The position numbers and the translations under genes are program-made. Source: JAVBNC01 sp031551765 (GTDB taxonomy: Bacteria > Desulfobacterota > Desulfovibrionia > Desulfovibrionales > Desulfovibrionaceae). From it: 52,930 nt of DNA. The stretch is from contig JAVBNC010000018.1 in the NCBI GenBank assembly GCA_031551765.1, positions 1 to 52,930 of the forward strand. The letters run 5' to 3'. Below, piece after piece: positions 23,792-32,094 of the stretch. How positions within the stretch are numbered: position 1 is the first letter of the stretch; each line of letters opens with the position of its first letter. The notes below the pieces were generated by a model. That model did not search any database, had not been told where the DNA came from, and saw only the letters and a program-made list of their open reading frames with translations.

Positions 23792-24561
23792 ACACACCCA
23801 CTCTGCAACAGCGCATAGAAGCGGCCAACAAACAGGGGCGCATCGCGCGTATTCCTTTCATCACGGCCGGGTTTCCCGACCGCAGGCGTTTCCTCGCGGC
23901 CCTGCGGGAGCTGGACGACAACGGAGCGGACATCATTGAGGTGGGCGTGCCCTTTTCCGACCCGGTGGCCGACGGCCCTGTGGTGGAAGACGCCTCCCGC
24001 CGGGCCCTGGAAAGCGGCATTACCCTGGCCTGGATCATGGAAACCCTGGCCGGACTCTCCCCCCGCCTCCGGGCCGGGCTGGTGCTGATGGGCTATTACA
24101 ACCCCTTCCTGCAATACGGGCTGGAACGCCTGGCGGACGAGGCCGCATGGGCCGGGGTGCAGGGCCTTATCGTGCCGGACCTGCCGTTGGAAGAAGACGG
24201 GCCGATGCGCGCAACGCTCAAGGCGGCGAACCTGGACCTTATCGCCCTGGTGGGCCCCAACACTGGCGACGAACGCATGGCCGCCTATGCCGCACAGGCT
24301 TCCGGCTACGTGTACGTGGTCTCGGTCATGGGAACCACGGGAGTGCGCCGGGAACTGCCTCCGGAAGCGGCCGACACCGTGGCCAGAGCGCGGCGGGCCT
24401 TTTCCCTGCCCGTGGCCCTGGGTTTCGGCATCCAGCATCCCGACCAGTTGAAGGGCTTGAAAGAGCCGCCGCACGCCGTGGTCTTCGGCAGCGCGCTTCT
24501 GCGCCACCTGGACGCCGGGGGCAGCGCGGCAGAGTTCATGAAGCCCTGGAACGCCCAATAG
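23788..24561 (+). CDS. trpA: Tryptophan synthase alpha chain
   Basis: A 257-residue TIM barrel that cleaves indole-3-glycerol phosphate to indole, which is channelled to TrpB. The catalytic Glu and Asp are in DIIEVGVPFSDPVADGP. VLMGYYNPFLQYG, GLIVPDLPLEED, VSVMGTTGVR and GFGIQHPDQ are family segments. It is the last gene of the operon; an inverted repeat follows 12 bases later. Start and stop codons overlap trpB. Confidence 0.96.
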   Translation: MNTPTLQQRIEAANKQGRIARIPFITAGFPDRRRFLAALRELDDNGADIIEVGVPFSDPVADGPVVEDASRRALESGITLAWIMETLAGLSPRLRAGLVLMGYYNPFLQYGLERLADEAAWAGVQGLIVPDLPLEEDGPMRATLKAANLDLIALVGPNTGDERMAAYAAQASGYVYVVSVMGTTGVRRELPPEAADTVARARRAFSLPVALGFGIQHPDQLKGLKEPPHAVVFGSALLRHLDAGGSAAEFMKPWNAQ

Positions 24562-24572
24562 GGCCTCCGGCA

Positions 24573-24609
24573 CGCCGGGCGGGAACGGGCTTATCCCTCC
24601 CGTCCGGCG
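24573..24609. terminator. Inverted repeat between trpA and the aldolase gene
   Basis: CGCCGGGCGGGA and TCCCGTCCGGCG form a GC-rich stem between convergent genes. There is no proper T tract, so it is a likely bidirectional terminator or 3'-end stabiliser rather than a textbook one. Confidence 0.6.
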
Positions 24610-24618
24610 CGGGCAAGG

Positions 24619-25413
24619 CTATTTCGCGCAGGCGCGGATATCTTTGAGCGCCGACGCGTAGGCGTTCTGCAGCAGGTTCACCTCGTTGCTGTAGGTGATA
24701 CAGCGCATGCCCCGGGCTATCCATTCCCTGGCTTCGTCCACGCCGCCCACCAACAGGCCGGGGGCCACATTGTTGCGGCGGCAGGAAGCGATCACCTTTT
24801 CCACTTCGGCCGCGACCCGCTCGTCCTGGGGCTTGCCGGAAAGGCCCATGCCGTGCGCCAGGTCGCCCCGGCCCACAATGGCCATGCTGACGCCCGGCAG
24901 GGAGAGGATGCTGTCCGCCACGGCTATGGTCGCGGGGTCTTCGAACTGGGCCACCAGCACGGTGTTTTCGTCCGTGTGGCGCAGCGCGGCGGCGTCGTTG
25001 CGCTCGAAACCGGAATTGAGGGTCTTGGAGCAGTACCCACGGGTACCGCCGTCAAAAAATTTGGTGCTGGCAATGATCTCCCGCGCCTGGGACGCATTTT
25101 CCACGTGGGGGATAATCAGCCCGGCCGCGCCGATATCCAGCAGCCGCCCGTTCCGCGCCAGACTGTTCGGGTTCACGGGCCGCACAATGGGCGTCACGCC
25201 GCATTCCCTGGCCACCAGGCACAGGTCCATCAGCGTGCTTTCCGTGATGCCCGAATGCTCCATGTCGATGAACACGTAGTCAAAGCCCGCCCAGGCCACC
25301 AGCCGCACCAGCAGAGGGTCGCGCAAGGCGCTGACCCAGGTTCCCACGACCAGCTCGCCGGAGCGTAATTTCCGGAGCAGCGGATTGTCCGTGGACGCAA
25401 GCGAAAACTTCAT
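24619..25413 (-). CDS. HpcH/HpaI-family aldolase
   Basis: A 264-residue metal-dependent class II aldolase-like protein. The family cleaves 2-keto-3-deoxy or 4-hydroxy-2-oxo acids to pyruvate and an aldehyde. Visible are LVVGTWVSALRDPLLVRL, AGFDYVFIDMEHSGI (metal/base region), GVTPIVRPV, LDIGAAGLIIPHVENASQA, the glycine/arginine segment GGTRGYCS, and GRGDLAHGMGLSG, which replaces the usual GPNDL-type motif. That change and the lack of pathway neighbours leave the substrate open. It is convergent with trpA and divergent from the Fe-S protein gene. Confidence 0.85.
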   Translation of the reverse strand: MKFSLASTDNPLLRKLRSGELVVGTWVSALRDPLLVRLVAWAGFDYVFIDMEHSGITESTLMDLCLVARECGVTPIVRPVNPNSLARNGRLLDIGAAGLIIPHVENASQAREIIASTKFFDGGTRGYCSKTLNSGFERNDAAALRHTDENTVLVAQFEDPATIAVADSILSLPGVSMAIVGRGDLAHGMGLSGKPQDERVAAEVEKVIASCRRNNVAPGLLVGGVDEAREWIARGMRCITYSNEVNLLQNAYASALKDIRACAK

Positions 25414-25558
25414 GGAACGCCTCCCTGTTTACCGCGTGCCGTGCAAGGAAAAGGAAACTGTATGCCTTTTGACGTATCTGTGGGAAAAAGCATAGAGTGT
25501 AAAGGTCAAAGTTCCGCCTACACGAGAGCAAGTGAATAGCTCTAAAGGAGCGCGCGCC

Positions 25559-26848
25559 ATGGCCCACCATCATAACTCATCCGCGTACGGGCGCCTTGCC
25601 GAACGACTGAACCGCTTCCCGCAGGGCGCGCCCGCCACGCCGCTGCTGTTTGAAATTCTGAAAATGCTGTTTTCCGAAGAAGAGGCCGGACTGGTTTCCC
25701 AGTTGCCCATCAAGCCCTTCAGCGCGGAAGACGCTGCCAAAGCCTGGCAACGCCCCCTGGCGGAAAGCCGGAGGCTGCTGGAAACCCTGGCCGGGCGCGC
25801 CATTCTGCTGGACCTGGAGCAGAACGGGCAGCAGGTGTATTGCCTGCCCCCGCCCATGGCCGGATTCTTTGAGTTCGCCTTCATGCGCGTGCGTCATGAC
25901 ATTGACCAGAAAGCCCTGGCCGGGCTGCTCCACCAGTATATCCACGTGGAAGAGGACTTTATGCGCACCCTGTTCATGACCGGGGACACGGGCCTGGGCC
26001 GGGTGTTCGTGCAAGGGGCGGCCCTGGACGAGGCCGCCCGCCTGGAGATTCTGGACTACGAGCGGGCGGAACACATTGTGGACAGCGCCACGGCCGTGGG
26101 CGTAAGCATGTGTTACTGCCGCCACAAAAAAGAGCACCAGGGCGCTTCCTGTTCCGCGCCCATGGATATCTGCATGACCTTCAATTCCGCCGCGCATTCG
26201 CTCATCAAGCACGGCCACGCCAAAGCCGTGAGCAAGGAAGAGTGCCGGGAGCTGCTGCAAAAAGCCTACAGCGAGAACCTGGTCCAGTTCGGGGAAAACA
26301 ACAGGGAAGGGGTCAACTTCATCTGCAACTGTTGCGGCTGCTGTTGCGAGGCCCTGGCCGCGGTCAAGCGCTTCGGCATTGTCCAGAGCATCCATTCCGA
26401 CTTCATCATCAGGCTGGACGCGGATTCCTGCCGGAGCTGCGGCAAGTGCGTTAAAATCTGCCCGGTGCACGCCCTGCACGACGCGCCCGCTCAAGGCGGG
26501 GAAAAACCGGCGGCCAAAGGCAAAAAAGCCAAAATCCCGCCCGCGCTACGCGAGGAAATATGCTTGGGCTGCGGCGTGTGCGTGCGCGCCTGCCCCGCCA
26601 AAAGCCTGAGCTTGGTCCGGCGGCCCGGCCGCGCCATCACGCCGCTGAACACCGCGCACCGGCTGGTGCTGATGGCGGTGGAACGCGGCACCCTGCAAAA
26701 TCTGATTTTCGACAACCAGGTGCTTTCCAGCCACCGCCTGGCCGCCGGGCTGCTGGGCGCCGTTCTCAAGCTCCCGCCCGTGGCCCGCGGCCTGGCGCAA
26801 AAGCAGCTCAAGTCCCGCTATGTGGAAAAATTGCTGAAAGACAAGTGA
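25559..26848 (+). CDS. Ferredoxin-like protein with two 4Fe-4S motifs and extra cysteine clusters
   Basis: A 429-residue cytoplasmic protein starting at the ATG at 25559 behind aaaggag. The N-terminal ~170 residues are helical without cofactor motifs. C185 and C187 (MCYCRHKK), C198 and C205 form one cysteine group. C256-N-C-C-G-C-C-C263 is a very dense second group. Two ferredoxin motifs follow: C291 (CRSCGKCVKICP) and C335 (CLGCGVCVRACP). The C-terminus is basic. The layout resembles uncharacterised 4Fe-4S dicluster proteins of anaerobes carrying a C-x-C-R motif, and electron transfer is likely, but partner and reaction are unknown. A weak promoter (TTGACG 25469, TAGAGT 25493) lies upstream. 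It stands alone between unrelated genes. Confidence 0.8.
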   Translation: MAHHHNSSAYGRLAERLNRFPQGAPATPLLFEILKMLFSEEEAGLVSQLPIKPFSAEDAAKAWQRPLAESRRLLETLAGRAILLDLEQNGQQVYCLPPPMAGFFEFAFMRVRHDIDQKALAGLLHQYIHVEEDFMRTLFMTGDTGLGRVFVQGAALDEAARLEILDYERAEHIVDSATAVGVSMCYCRHKKEHQGASCSAPMDICMTFNSAAHSLIKHGHAKAVSKEECRELLQKAYSENLVQFGENNREGVNFICNCCGCCCEALAAVKRFGIVQSIHSDFIIRLDADSCRSCGKCVKICPVHALHDAPAQGGEKPAAKGKKAKIPPALREEICLGCGVCVRACPAKSLSLVRRPGRAITPLNTAHRLVLMAVERGTLQNLIFDNQVLSSHRLAAGLLGAVLKLPPVARGLAQKQLKSRYVEKLLKDK

Positions 26849-26861
26849 ATTCACGCCGCAG

Positions 26862-28499
26862 ATGGTTGTCTTTTTCTCAACGATGTTACATAATTGCAGG
26901 CAGCCAACGTCTTACCCGGCATGCCCCAGGGGCATACCACAACACCTTTCTCCGGGGGTATTTTTGCTCAAAAATGCCGTCCTAAAAACAGATGATGGCT
27001 TTACCTACATAAACAAACGGTATGCCATGGCCCTGCTGGCCACCGCATCGCTGCTGCTGATAAGCCAGGTCATCATCCAGCTGGCCATTATGAGCATGAA
27101 AAGCGATGCGCGTGTGGTCAATCTTTCCGGCCGCCAGCGGATGCTGAGCCAAAAAATCGCCAAGTGCTCCTTTGCGCTGCTTTCCGCGGAGACAAACGAC
27201 GCCCGGTCCCGGCTTTTCAAGGAACTGACCGCTTCCAGCGACCTGTGGCGGGCATCGCACGAAGGGCTGCGCTACGGCAACAAAGCCCTGGACCTGCCTG
27301 GAGGCAACAGCCCGGAGGTTCAGGCTCTTTTTGAAAAAATGGAGCCGCATTACCAGGCCATCGTCAACGCTGTGCGGTCCGCGCTGGAAAGCAAGAAAGG
27401 GCCGGTGGACCAAGCCGCGCTGCAGCTGCTTGTCCAGGCCGTCCGCGCCAATGAGGGCCTTTTTCTGAAATACATGGACGACATTGTCTTTCAGTACGAC
27501 AAAGAGTCCAACAAAAAACTGCTGCAGCTCCAGATTCTGGAGTTTTCCATATTGGGCCTGGCCCTGTTTGTGCTGGCTTTTGAATGGCGCGTCGTGTTCA
27601 AACCGGCGCAGCGGGAAATAAAAGCCGGTTTTGATATTATGAAAAAAAACGAAGAGTATCTGAATCAGCTTTTCGAAACCACGCCCAGCCTGACCATTCT
27701 TTTTGACGCGGCAACGCTGAAAGTCGTCAAATACAACGCCATGGCGGCACAGCTCATACGCGAATGGCTCGGCGTGGACTTGAGCGAAGAAACCGGCTTC
27801 CACGACATTATGCCCGGCCTGGAACATGACAGCGACATCGCCTGCCGTCTGCTGAGAAAAATCGCCGCGGAAAAAGAGTTTGCAAACCTGGAAGTGGGCA
27901 TCACAGAGGGCAAGATAGTCCTCATGTCCGCCAAAACAATACAATCAAGCGGCCGGACCTTGTATCTGATCGGTCTGTCGGACATCACGACGCTGAAGCA
28001 GATCGCCACTTTTGACAGTATGACCTCCATGCTCAACCGCCGGGCCGGTCTTGAGCTTCTGCAATACCTTTTTGAAGAGTGCGACAAGCGCCACATACAA
28101 ATACAGTTGTGCTTCATTGACATAGACAGGCTGAAGTTCGTCAACGATATGTACGGGCACCAGGAAGGGGATTGGTACATAAAATCCGTGGCCGGCGTGC
28201 TCAACCAGGTTTGCGGCGAGCAGTGTAAGGGAATACGCTATGGCGGCGACGAGATCATTATCGTGACGGAAATTCCTTCCCAAGAGTTCATCGCGGGCAA
28301 AATGGCCGAGGTGGGCAAACAACTGTACAAGGTGGGGCATGAGAATTTCAAGCCGTATGAAATGAGCATCAGCTACGGCGCCTCCCTCTACCCCAACGCC
28401 ACGGCGAAAACACTGAACGACCTTATTGAGGAAGCGGACCTGAATATGTACGAACACAAAAAATCCAAAAAAATTATGCGGGACGCCGCGAAAGCCTAA
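26862..28499 (+). CDS. Membrane diguanylate cyclase-like protein: PilJ-type sensor, PAS, GGDEF
   Basis: Up to 545 residues. The start is uncertain: the ATG at 26862 gives a 34-residue leader that does not look protein-like, and a TTG at 26964 behind ccggggg is a good alternative. A membrane helix (MALLATASLLLISQVIIQL) leads into a periplasmic PilJ/NarX-like domain with VVNLSGRQRMLSQKIAK. A second helix (about 227-245) and a PAS domain (about 265-375) follow. The GGDEF domain carries FIDIDRLKFVNDMYGH and GGDEI at 461-465. The last residue is Ile rather than Phe, and the RxxD inhibitory site is absent. It probably makes c-di-GMP and faces, across a terminator, the degenerate HD-GYP gene of the adhesin system. 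Confidence 0.87.
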   Translation: MVVFFSTMLHNCRQPTSYPACPRGIPQHLSPGVFLLKNAVLKTDDGFTYINKRYAMALLATASLLLISQVIIQLAIMSMKSDARVVNLSGRQRMLSQKIAKCSFALLSAETNDARSRLFKELTASSDLWRASHEGLRYGNKALDLPGGNSPEVQALFEKMEPHYQAIVNAVRSALESKKGPVDQAALQLLVQAVRANEGLFLKYMDDIVFQYDKESNKKLLQLQILEFSILGLALFVLAFEWRVVFKPAQREIKAGFDIMKKNEEYLNQLFETTPSLTILFDAATLKVVKYNAMAAQLIREWLGVDLSEETGFHDIMPGLEHDSDIACRLLRKIAAEKEFANLEVGITEGKIVLMSAKTIQSSGRTLYLIGLSDITTLKQIATFDSMTSMLNRRAGLELLQYLFEECDKRHIQIQLCFIDIDRLKFVNDMYGHQEGDWYIKSVAGVLNQVCGEQCKGIRYGGDEIIIVTEIPSQEFIAGKMAEVGKQLYKVGHENFKPYEMSISYGASLYPNATAKTLNDLIEEADLNMYEHKKSKKIMRDAAKA

Positions 28500-28556
28500 C
28501 CTTCCCGCCGCTCCTGCCAGGCGCCGCCCGCGCGCCTCCCCGGACCAAATCATAAA

Positions 28557-28600
28557 GGCCGGGTTTGCCGGAATACTCCCGGCAAACCCGGCCCGTTTAC
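28557..28600. terminator. Bidirectional terminator between GGDEF and HD-GYP genes
   Basis: GGCCGGGTTTGCCGG (28557-28571) pairs perfectly with CCGGCAAACCCGGCC (28579-28593). It sits between convergent genes and is followed by CGTTTAC on the plus strand and TTTATG on the minus strand. Confidence 0.75.
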
Positions 28601-28618
28601 GATACGGGCACCGCGTTG

Positions 28619-30742
28619 CTACGAAGCCTTGGACGAGGCCGCCTGAGCCACAATGCGCTCCCCGGCCGGGGTTTTGAGTACGGCACCCAAAGCCGCCACG
28701 ACACTGGGATCATACGCGTCGCTCTGCTTTTCCAAAATGGTCAGCACGTCCGCCACCTGCATGGCCGGGCGGTAGGAACGCGGCCGGGCCATGGCCGTAA
28801 AGGCGTTGGCAACCGCCAGCACCCGCGCGGCAACGTCTATTTCCTCGCCCGCCAGTTGCCTGGGGTAGCCGCGGCCGTCCAGGCGCTCGTTCATCTGGTA
28901 CACGGCGTCCAGCACGGGCAGTTCGAACTCAATGTCCTTCAGCACTTCCCGCGCGTACTCCACGTGTTGTTCCATCTGCTTCTTTTCCTCGTCCGTGAGC
29001 AGGCCGGGCTTGGTCAAAACTTCGCGCGGCACGAACATTTTGCCGATCTGGGAAAGGGAGGCCGCCGTGGAAATGGTGGCCACGTCCCGTTCCGACAGGT
29101 TCATGTTTTTAGCCATCAGGGCGGCTATGCTGCCCATGATGCGCGAATGCCCGCCCAGGAAGGGGTCGGAAGCTTCAATGGCCCGCACCAGAGCGTCAAT
29201 GGTCTGCTGCACCATGCGGCTGCCGCGTTCCTGCGCTTCCACCTGCTTGGTGATGTCCCGGAACACGGAAACGATGCCGGGCTCGCCGCCCTCGCCCACG
29301 TTCTGCAGGGGGGCCTTGGAAATCTGGAAGAAATGGCGCTTGGACTGCAGCCAGATGGTCTCGTCCACGGTCAGGGCGGACTGGTCGGCCAGCACCTGCT
29401 GGTCGGAAGCGCCCAGACGCCTGGCCGTGTCAAAACCGAACACGGCGGCGGTATCCAGGCCCATCACGTCTTCCGGCTCGCGGCCCACGGCGCTGGCAAA
29501 GGCCAAGTTCACGTAGCGGTACACGCCCTTGGCGTCCGTAAGCGAAATGGGGTCGCTCATGGTGCTGTTGATGCCGTCCAAAAGCTGCTTCTGCTCGCCG
29601 ATAACCGTGGACAGCTCGCGCAGCTGCTGGGCTATTTCTTCCTGCTCCTTGCCAACCAGCCGCCACCAGAACACGGTGACCAGCAGCGCCAGCGCAAGGC
29701 TGGTCAGGAAGGCCAGGCCCAGGATATTGCGGACGCTGTCGCGGTAGTCAAGGCGGGAAGCGGCGTAGTCGCGCTCCTGTATGATCCACCAGTCCGTGCC
29801 CGGCACCTTGCGGCCCATGGAATAGACCTGCTCCTTGCCGCCCACGGAAGCGCGCATGCCAAAGGGAATGCGGTCCTTGTCCAGCCCTTCCGGCGCGCCG
29901 ATCTTGCGGATGTCAGCGGAAGCGCCCAGGCCCACTTCCTCAAAACCGCCCGTGGTTCTCTGGATAAAGCGGGTCACAAAGCCTTCCGCCGCGACGGAGG
30001 AAGAGCCCACCAGCTCGCTCAGGCTGTTCTTGCCCGTGGCTGCCTTGGACAGGACGAGCGCGGAAACGGGCTTACTGCCCTGTTCAAAAGCCGGGGCCAT
30101 AATGGGAATGATAATGTCGTGCGCCAGCCCCAGCGGACCGGAATACACCGGCGTGATAATGCTGCGGCCGGATTCCAGCACCACGCGCACCTGGTCCTGC
30201 AGTTCCTTGCGCATGGGCACGGGGGTGGCCATGGTGGAAATGTAGGTGTCGCCCTTTCTGTTCACCACCCGGCCGGAGACAAAGCCCTCCGCCACGGTAA
30301 AGTCCCGCAGGTTGACCACCCACAGCGGCAGCTGTTCCGCCACCTTTTCCGCGCGGTCTTCCGCACTCCCGGGCGCGCTGCCCGCCGCGGCGCCGCCCTT
30401 TGGGCCGGGCGCCACCAGCATGCCCACGTCGCCGTCGAACTGGTCCACCTCAAAGGCGAAGTATTTGAACATTTCCGCGTCCACCAGCCTGCCGGCGGCG
30501 GCGCGCATGCTTTTGAGGTGGGTGTCTATGGCGTCCACCCGGCCGTCCACGATAAGCCCGGCGCGCAGGGCGAGGTTTTCTTCCAGCTTGTGCTCTGCGG
30601 ACTGGATTTCCTTGTACGCCCAAATGGACACCCCGCCGATGGTCAAAACCAGAATGGCCACGCCGAACATGAAAAGACGCGAACGCCTTTGGCTGGCCTG
30701 GGTCGTTGGGGAAGCCGCCGCTGTTGCTGTGCTCTCTGCCAT
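28619..30742 (-). CDS. Membrane sensor with Cache-like, PAS and degenerate HD-GYP domains; probable LapD analogue
   Basis: A 707-residue inner-membrane protein starting at the ATG at 30742 after cggaga. A first helix (FMFGVAILVLTIGGVSIWAY) leads into a large Cache-like periplasmic domain, about residues 50-335. A second helix (LAFLTSLALALLVTVFWW) is followed by PAS (about 385-500) and an HD-GYP-type domain (about 520-700). The usual H-D pair is replaced by S564-Q565 (ASLSQIGKMFVP), and the usual H-H-E by M617-N-E (YQMNERLDGRGYP), while GYP is kept. Metal-dependent c-di-GMP hydrolysis is therefore unlikely, and a receptor role is more probable. It is downstream of the LapG-like protease in the same operon, the place expected of a protein that sequesters LapG in response to c-di-GMP. 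Confidence 0.85.
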   Translation of the reverse strand: MAESTATAAASPTTQASQRRSRLFMFGVAILVLTIGGVSIWAYKEIQSAEHKLEENLALRAGLIVDGRVDAIDTHLKSMRAAAGRLVDAEMFKYFAFEVDQFDGDVGMLVAPGPKGGAAAGSAPGSAEDRAEKVAEQLPLWVVNLRDFTVAEGFVSGRVVNRKGDTYISTMATPVPMRKELQDQVRVVLESGRSIITPVYSGPLGLAHDIIIPIMAPAFEQGSKPVSALVLSKAATGKNSLSELVGSSSVAAEGFVTRFIQRTTGGFEEVGLGASADIRKIGAPEGLDKDRIPFGMRASVGGKEQVYSMGRKVPGTDWWIIQERDYAASRLDYRDSVRNILGLAFLTSLALALLVTVFWWRLVGKEQEEIAQQLRELSTVIGEQKQLLDGINSTMSDPISLTDAKGVYRYVNLAFASAVGREPEDVMGLDTAAVFGFDTARRLGASDQQVLADQSALTVDETIWLQSKRHFFQISKAPLQNVGEGGEPGIVSVFRDITKQVEAQERGSRMVQQTIDALVRAIEASDPFLGGHSRIMGSIAALMAKNMNLSERDVATISTAASLSQIGKMFVPREVLTKPGLLTDEEKKQMEQHVEYAREVLKDIEFELPVLDAVYQMNERLDGRGYPRQLAGEEIDVAARVLAVANAFTAMARPRSYRPAMQVADVLTILEKQSDAYDPSVVAALGAVLKTPAGERIVAQAASSKAS

Positions 30743-30933
30743 GGGATTCTCCGTGGAGCATTTTAATTTGCAACGCCCGTTCCGGTCGCTGGCCGGAACC
30801 GCATCGCGAAGCGCCGCCTGGCGCCGCCGGAGCATTATACCCGCTGAATGGTTTTGCACGCCGCGCTCCGGCATCACGGCAACCATTCTTCTTCGCCTAT
30901 ACGTTAAAAAACTCTATGCCCTCAAGAGGTAAA

Positions 30934-32088
30934 TCACCGTTTCTGCGTGGGCGTAACATGCGCCCAGCGATACACTTCGTTGACGGAATACTGGGGCGCG
31001 TACTGCTTAAAGCGTTCGTGCGACAGCACAAGGTCCGTCAAGTTGTCCAGAATGTAGGCATTGTTGTCCGTGTACACCACAAGTATCGCGTGCCCTATGT
31101 TTCTGATCTTATCTATCAAAGCGACAACGCGCATATTTTCCGGGTTCACGCCCAGCTTTTTCAACGCGTAGAATTTTGCAATGGCGTAGTCCTCACAGTC
31201 GCCGGAGTTTTTCATAAACTCCCAGGGCGTGGCCCAGTAGTCTTCCACCTTGTACACTTCCCGATCCGTGCGGTAGGGCCAGCGGTTGAAAAACACATTG
31301 ACCGAGCGCAGTTTTTCCATGATGGGCATGGAACCCGCGCGCTGCGTCAGCTCTTTCCACTGCGTGTACACGGCGGGCCGCATGACCGGGCTGAGGTCTT
31401 TGTCAAAAGTCGGCGAACGTTTTTCCGCGTTCAGTACCCGTTCCCACTTGGGCATGTTTTTGAGCGCGCCGCGAAATTCCACCGTGCCGAACAGGCGTAT
31501 GCCGCTGCCGCCCGCCGCTGCCCCTCCCCCCTGCGCCGCCGGGGCCGCTGGAACGGAGGCCACCGGACGGACGGGAGCCGTCTGGGCCGGAGCTGTTTGG
31601 GCGGCCTGGGCGGGGGGGGTTCCGCCTTTGCTCTCCCCAGTCTGTTGCCGTTGTGTCTCCTGTTTGGAGGGAGGCACATCCTGCAATATTTTCTCAAGTT
31701 GCCTGGTGGCGTCGGGACTCAGTTCCCGGCGCTGGCCTTCCTGGCCGGAGGGAGAACCGGACAGCGCGGCCGTTTCCAGCGTCCGCTGCGGAGCCGGGCT
31801 TTCGGTTTTTTCCGGCGCGGGCGGCGCGGCGCGCCCGGAATCATCCGGCCGGGGCGTTGCCGCTGCTTCCGCCACTTCCACGGGAAGGGCCTGCTGTTTT
31901 TCCGCCGACGCCTCGCGTGGAGCCGCGCCCAGGGCCACGGAAAGCTCTTCCTTCGCCTCCGGCGCGTTTTGGGCCAGAGCCGGGCCGGGGGCAAGCGTCA
32001 GGAGCAGAGTGAGAACCAGGCCCAGGCACATACGTCCGGGGACGTCCCACACTCCCACGCCGCCGGGGCGAAGCGAGCGCCGCGCCAC
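30934..32088 (-). CDS. LapG-like periplasmic cysteine protease (BTLCP family)
   Basis: A 384-residue exported protease of the transglutaminase-like (BTLCP/LapG) family that cuts retention modules of large adhesins after a di-alanine motif. The triad is visible: C298 (NSGDCEDYAIAKFYAL), H333 (GHAILVVYTD) and D348 (YILDNLTDL), spaced as in LapG. The N-terminal signal region includes MCLGLVLTLLLTLAPGPALA. The GTG at 32088 is a possible start, and an ATG at 32031 would give a compact signal peptide. Residues about 40-190 are a long Pro/Ala/Gln-rich linker not found in Pseudomonas LapG. It begins 6 bases after the HlyD gene. The likely target is T103-A-A-G of the adhesin at 10576. Confidence 0.9.
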   Translation of the reverse strand: MARRSLRPGGVGVWDVPGRMCLGLVLTLLLTLAPGPALAQNAPEAKEELSVALGAAPREASAEKQQALPVEVAEAAATPRPDDSGRAAPPAPEKTESPAPQRTLETAALSGSPSGQEGQRRELSPDATRQLEKILQDVPPSKQETQRQQTGESKGGTPPAQAAQTAPAQTAPVRPVASVPAAPAAQGGGAAAGGSGIRLFGTVEFRGALKNMPKWERVLNAEKRSPTFDKDLSPVMRPAVYTQWKELTQRAGSMPIMEKLRSVNVFFNRWPYRTDREVYKVEDYWATPWEFMKNSGDCEDYAIAKFYALKKLGVNPENMRVVALIDKIRNIGHAILVVYTDNNAYILDNLTDLVLSHERFKQYAPQYSVNEVYRWAHVTPTQKR

Positions 32089-32094
32089 GGCGTA

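Noticed and set aside
25280..25573. 97-residue minus-strand frame upstream of the aldolase
   Set aside because: Overlaps the aldolase start and the Fe-S gene start in other frames with no protein-like features.
28619..30742. Active HD-GYP phosphodiesterase
   Set aside because: The H-D pair and the H-H of the second metal motif are substituted, so catalytic activity is not expected despite the intact GYP.
28565..30766. 733-codon plus-strand open frame opposite the HD-GYP-like gene
   Set aside because: Shadow frame, begins inside the terminator and has no recognisable motif.
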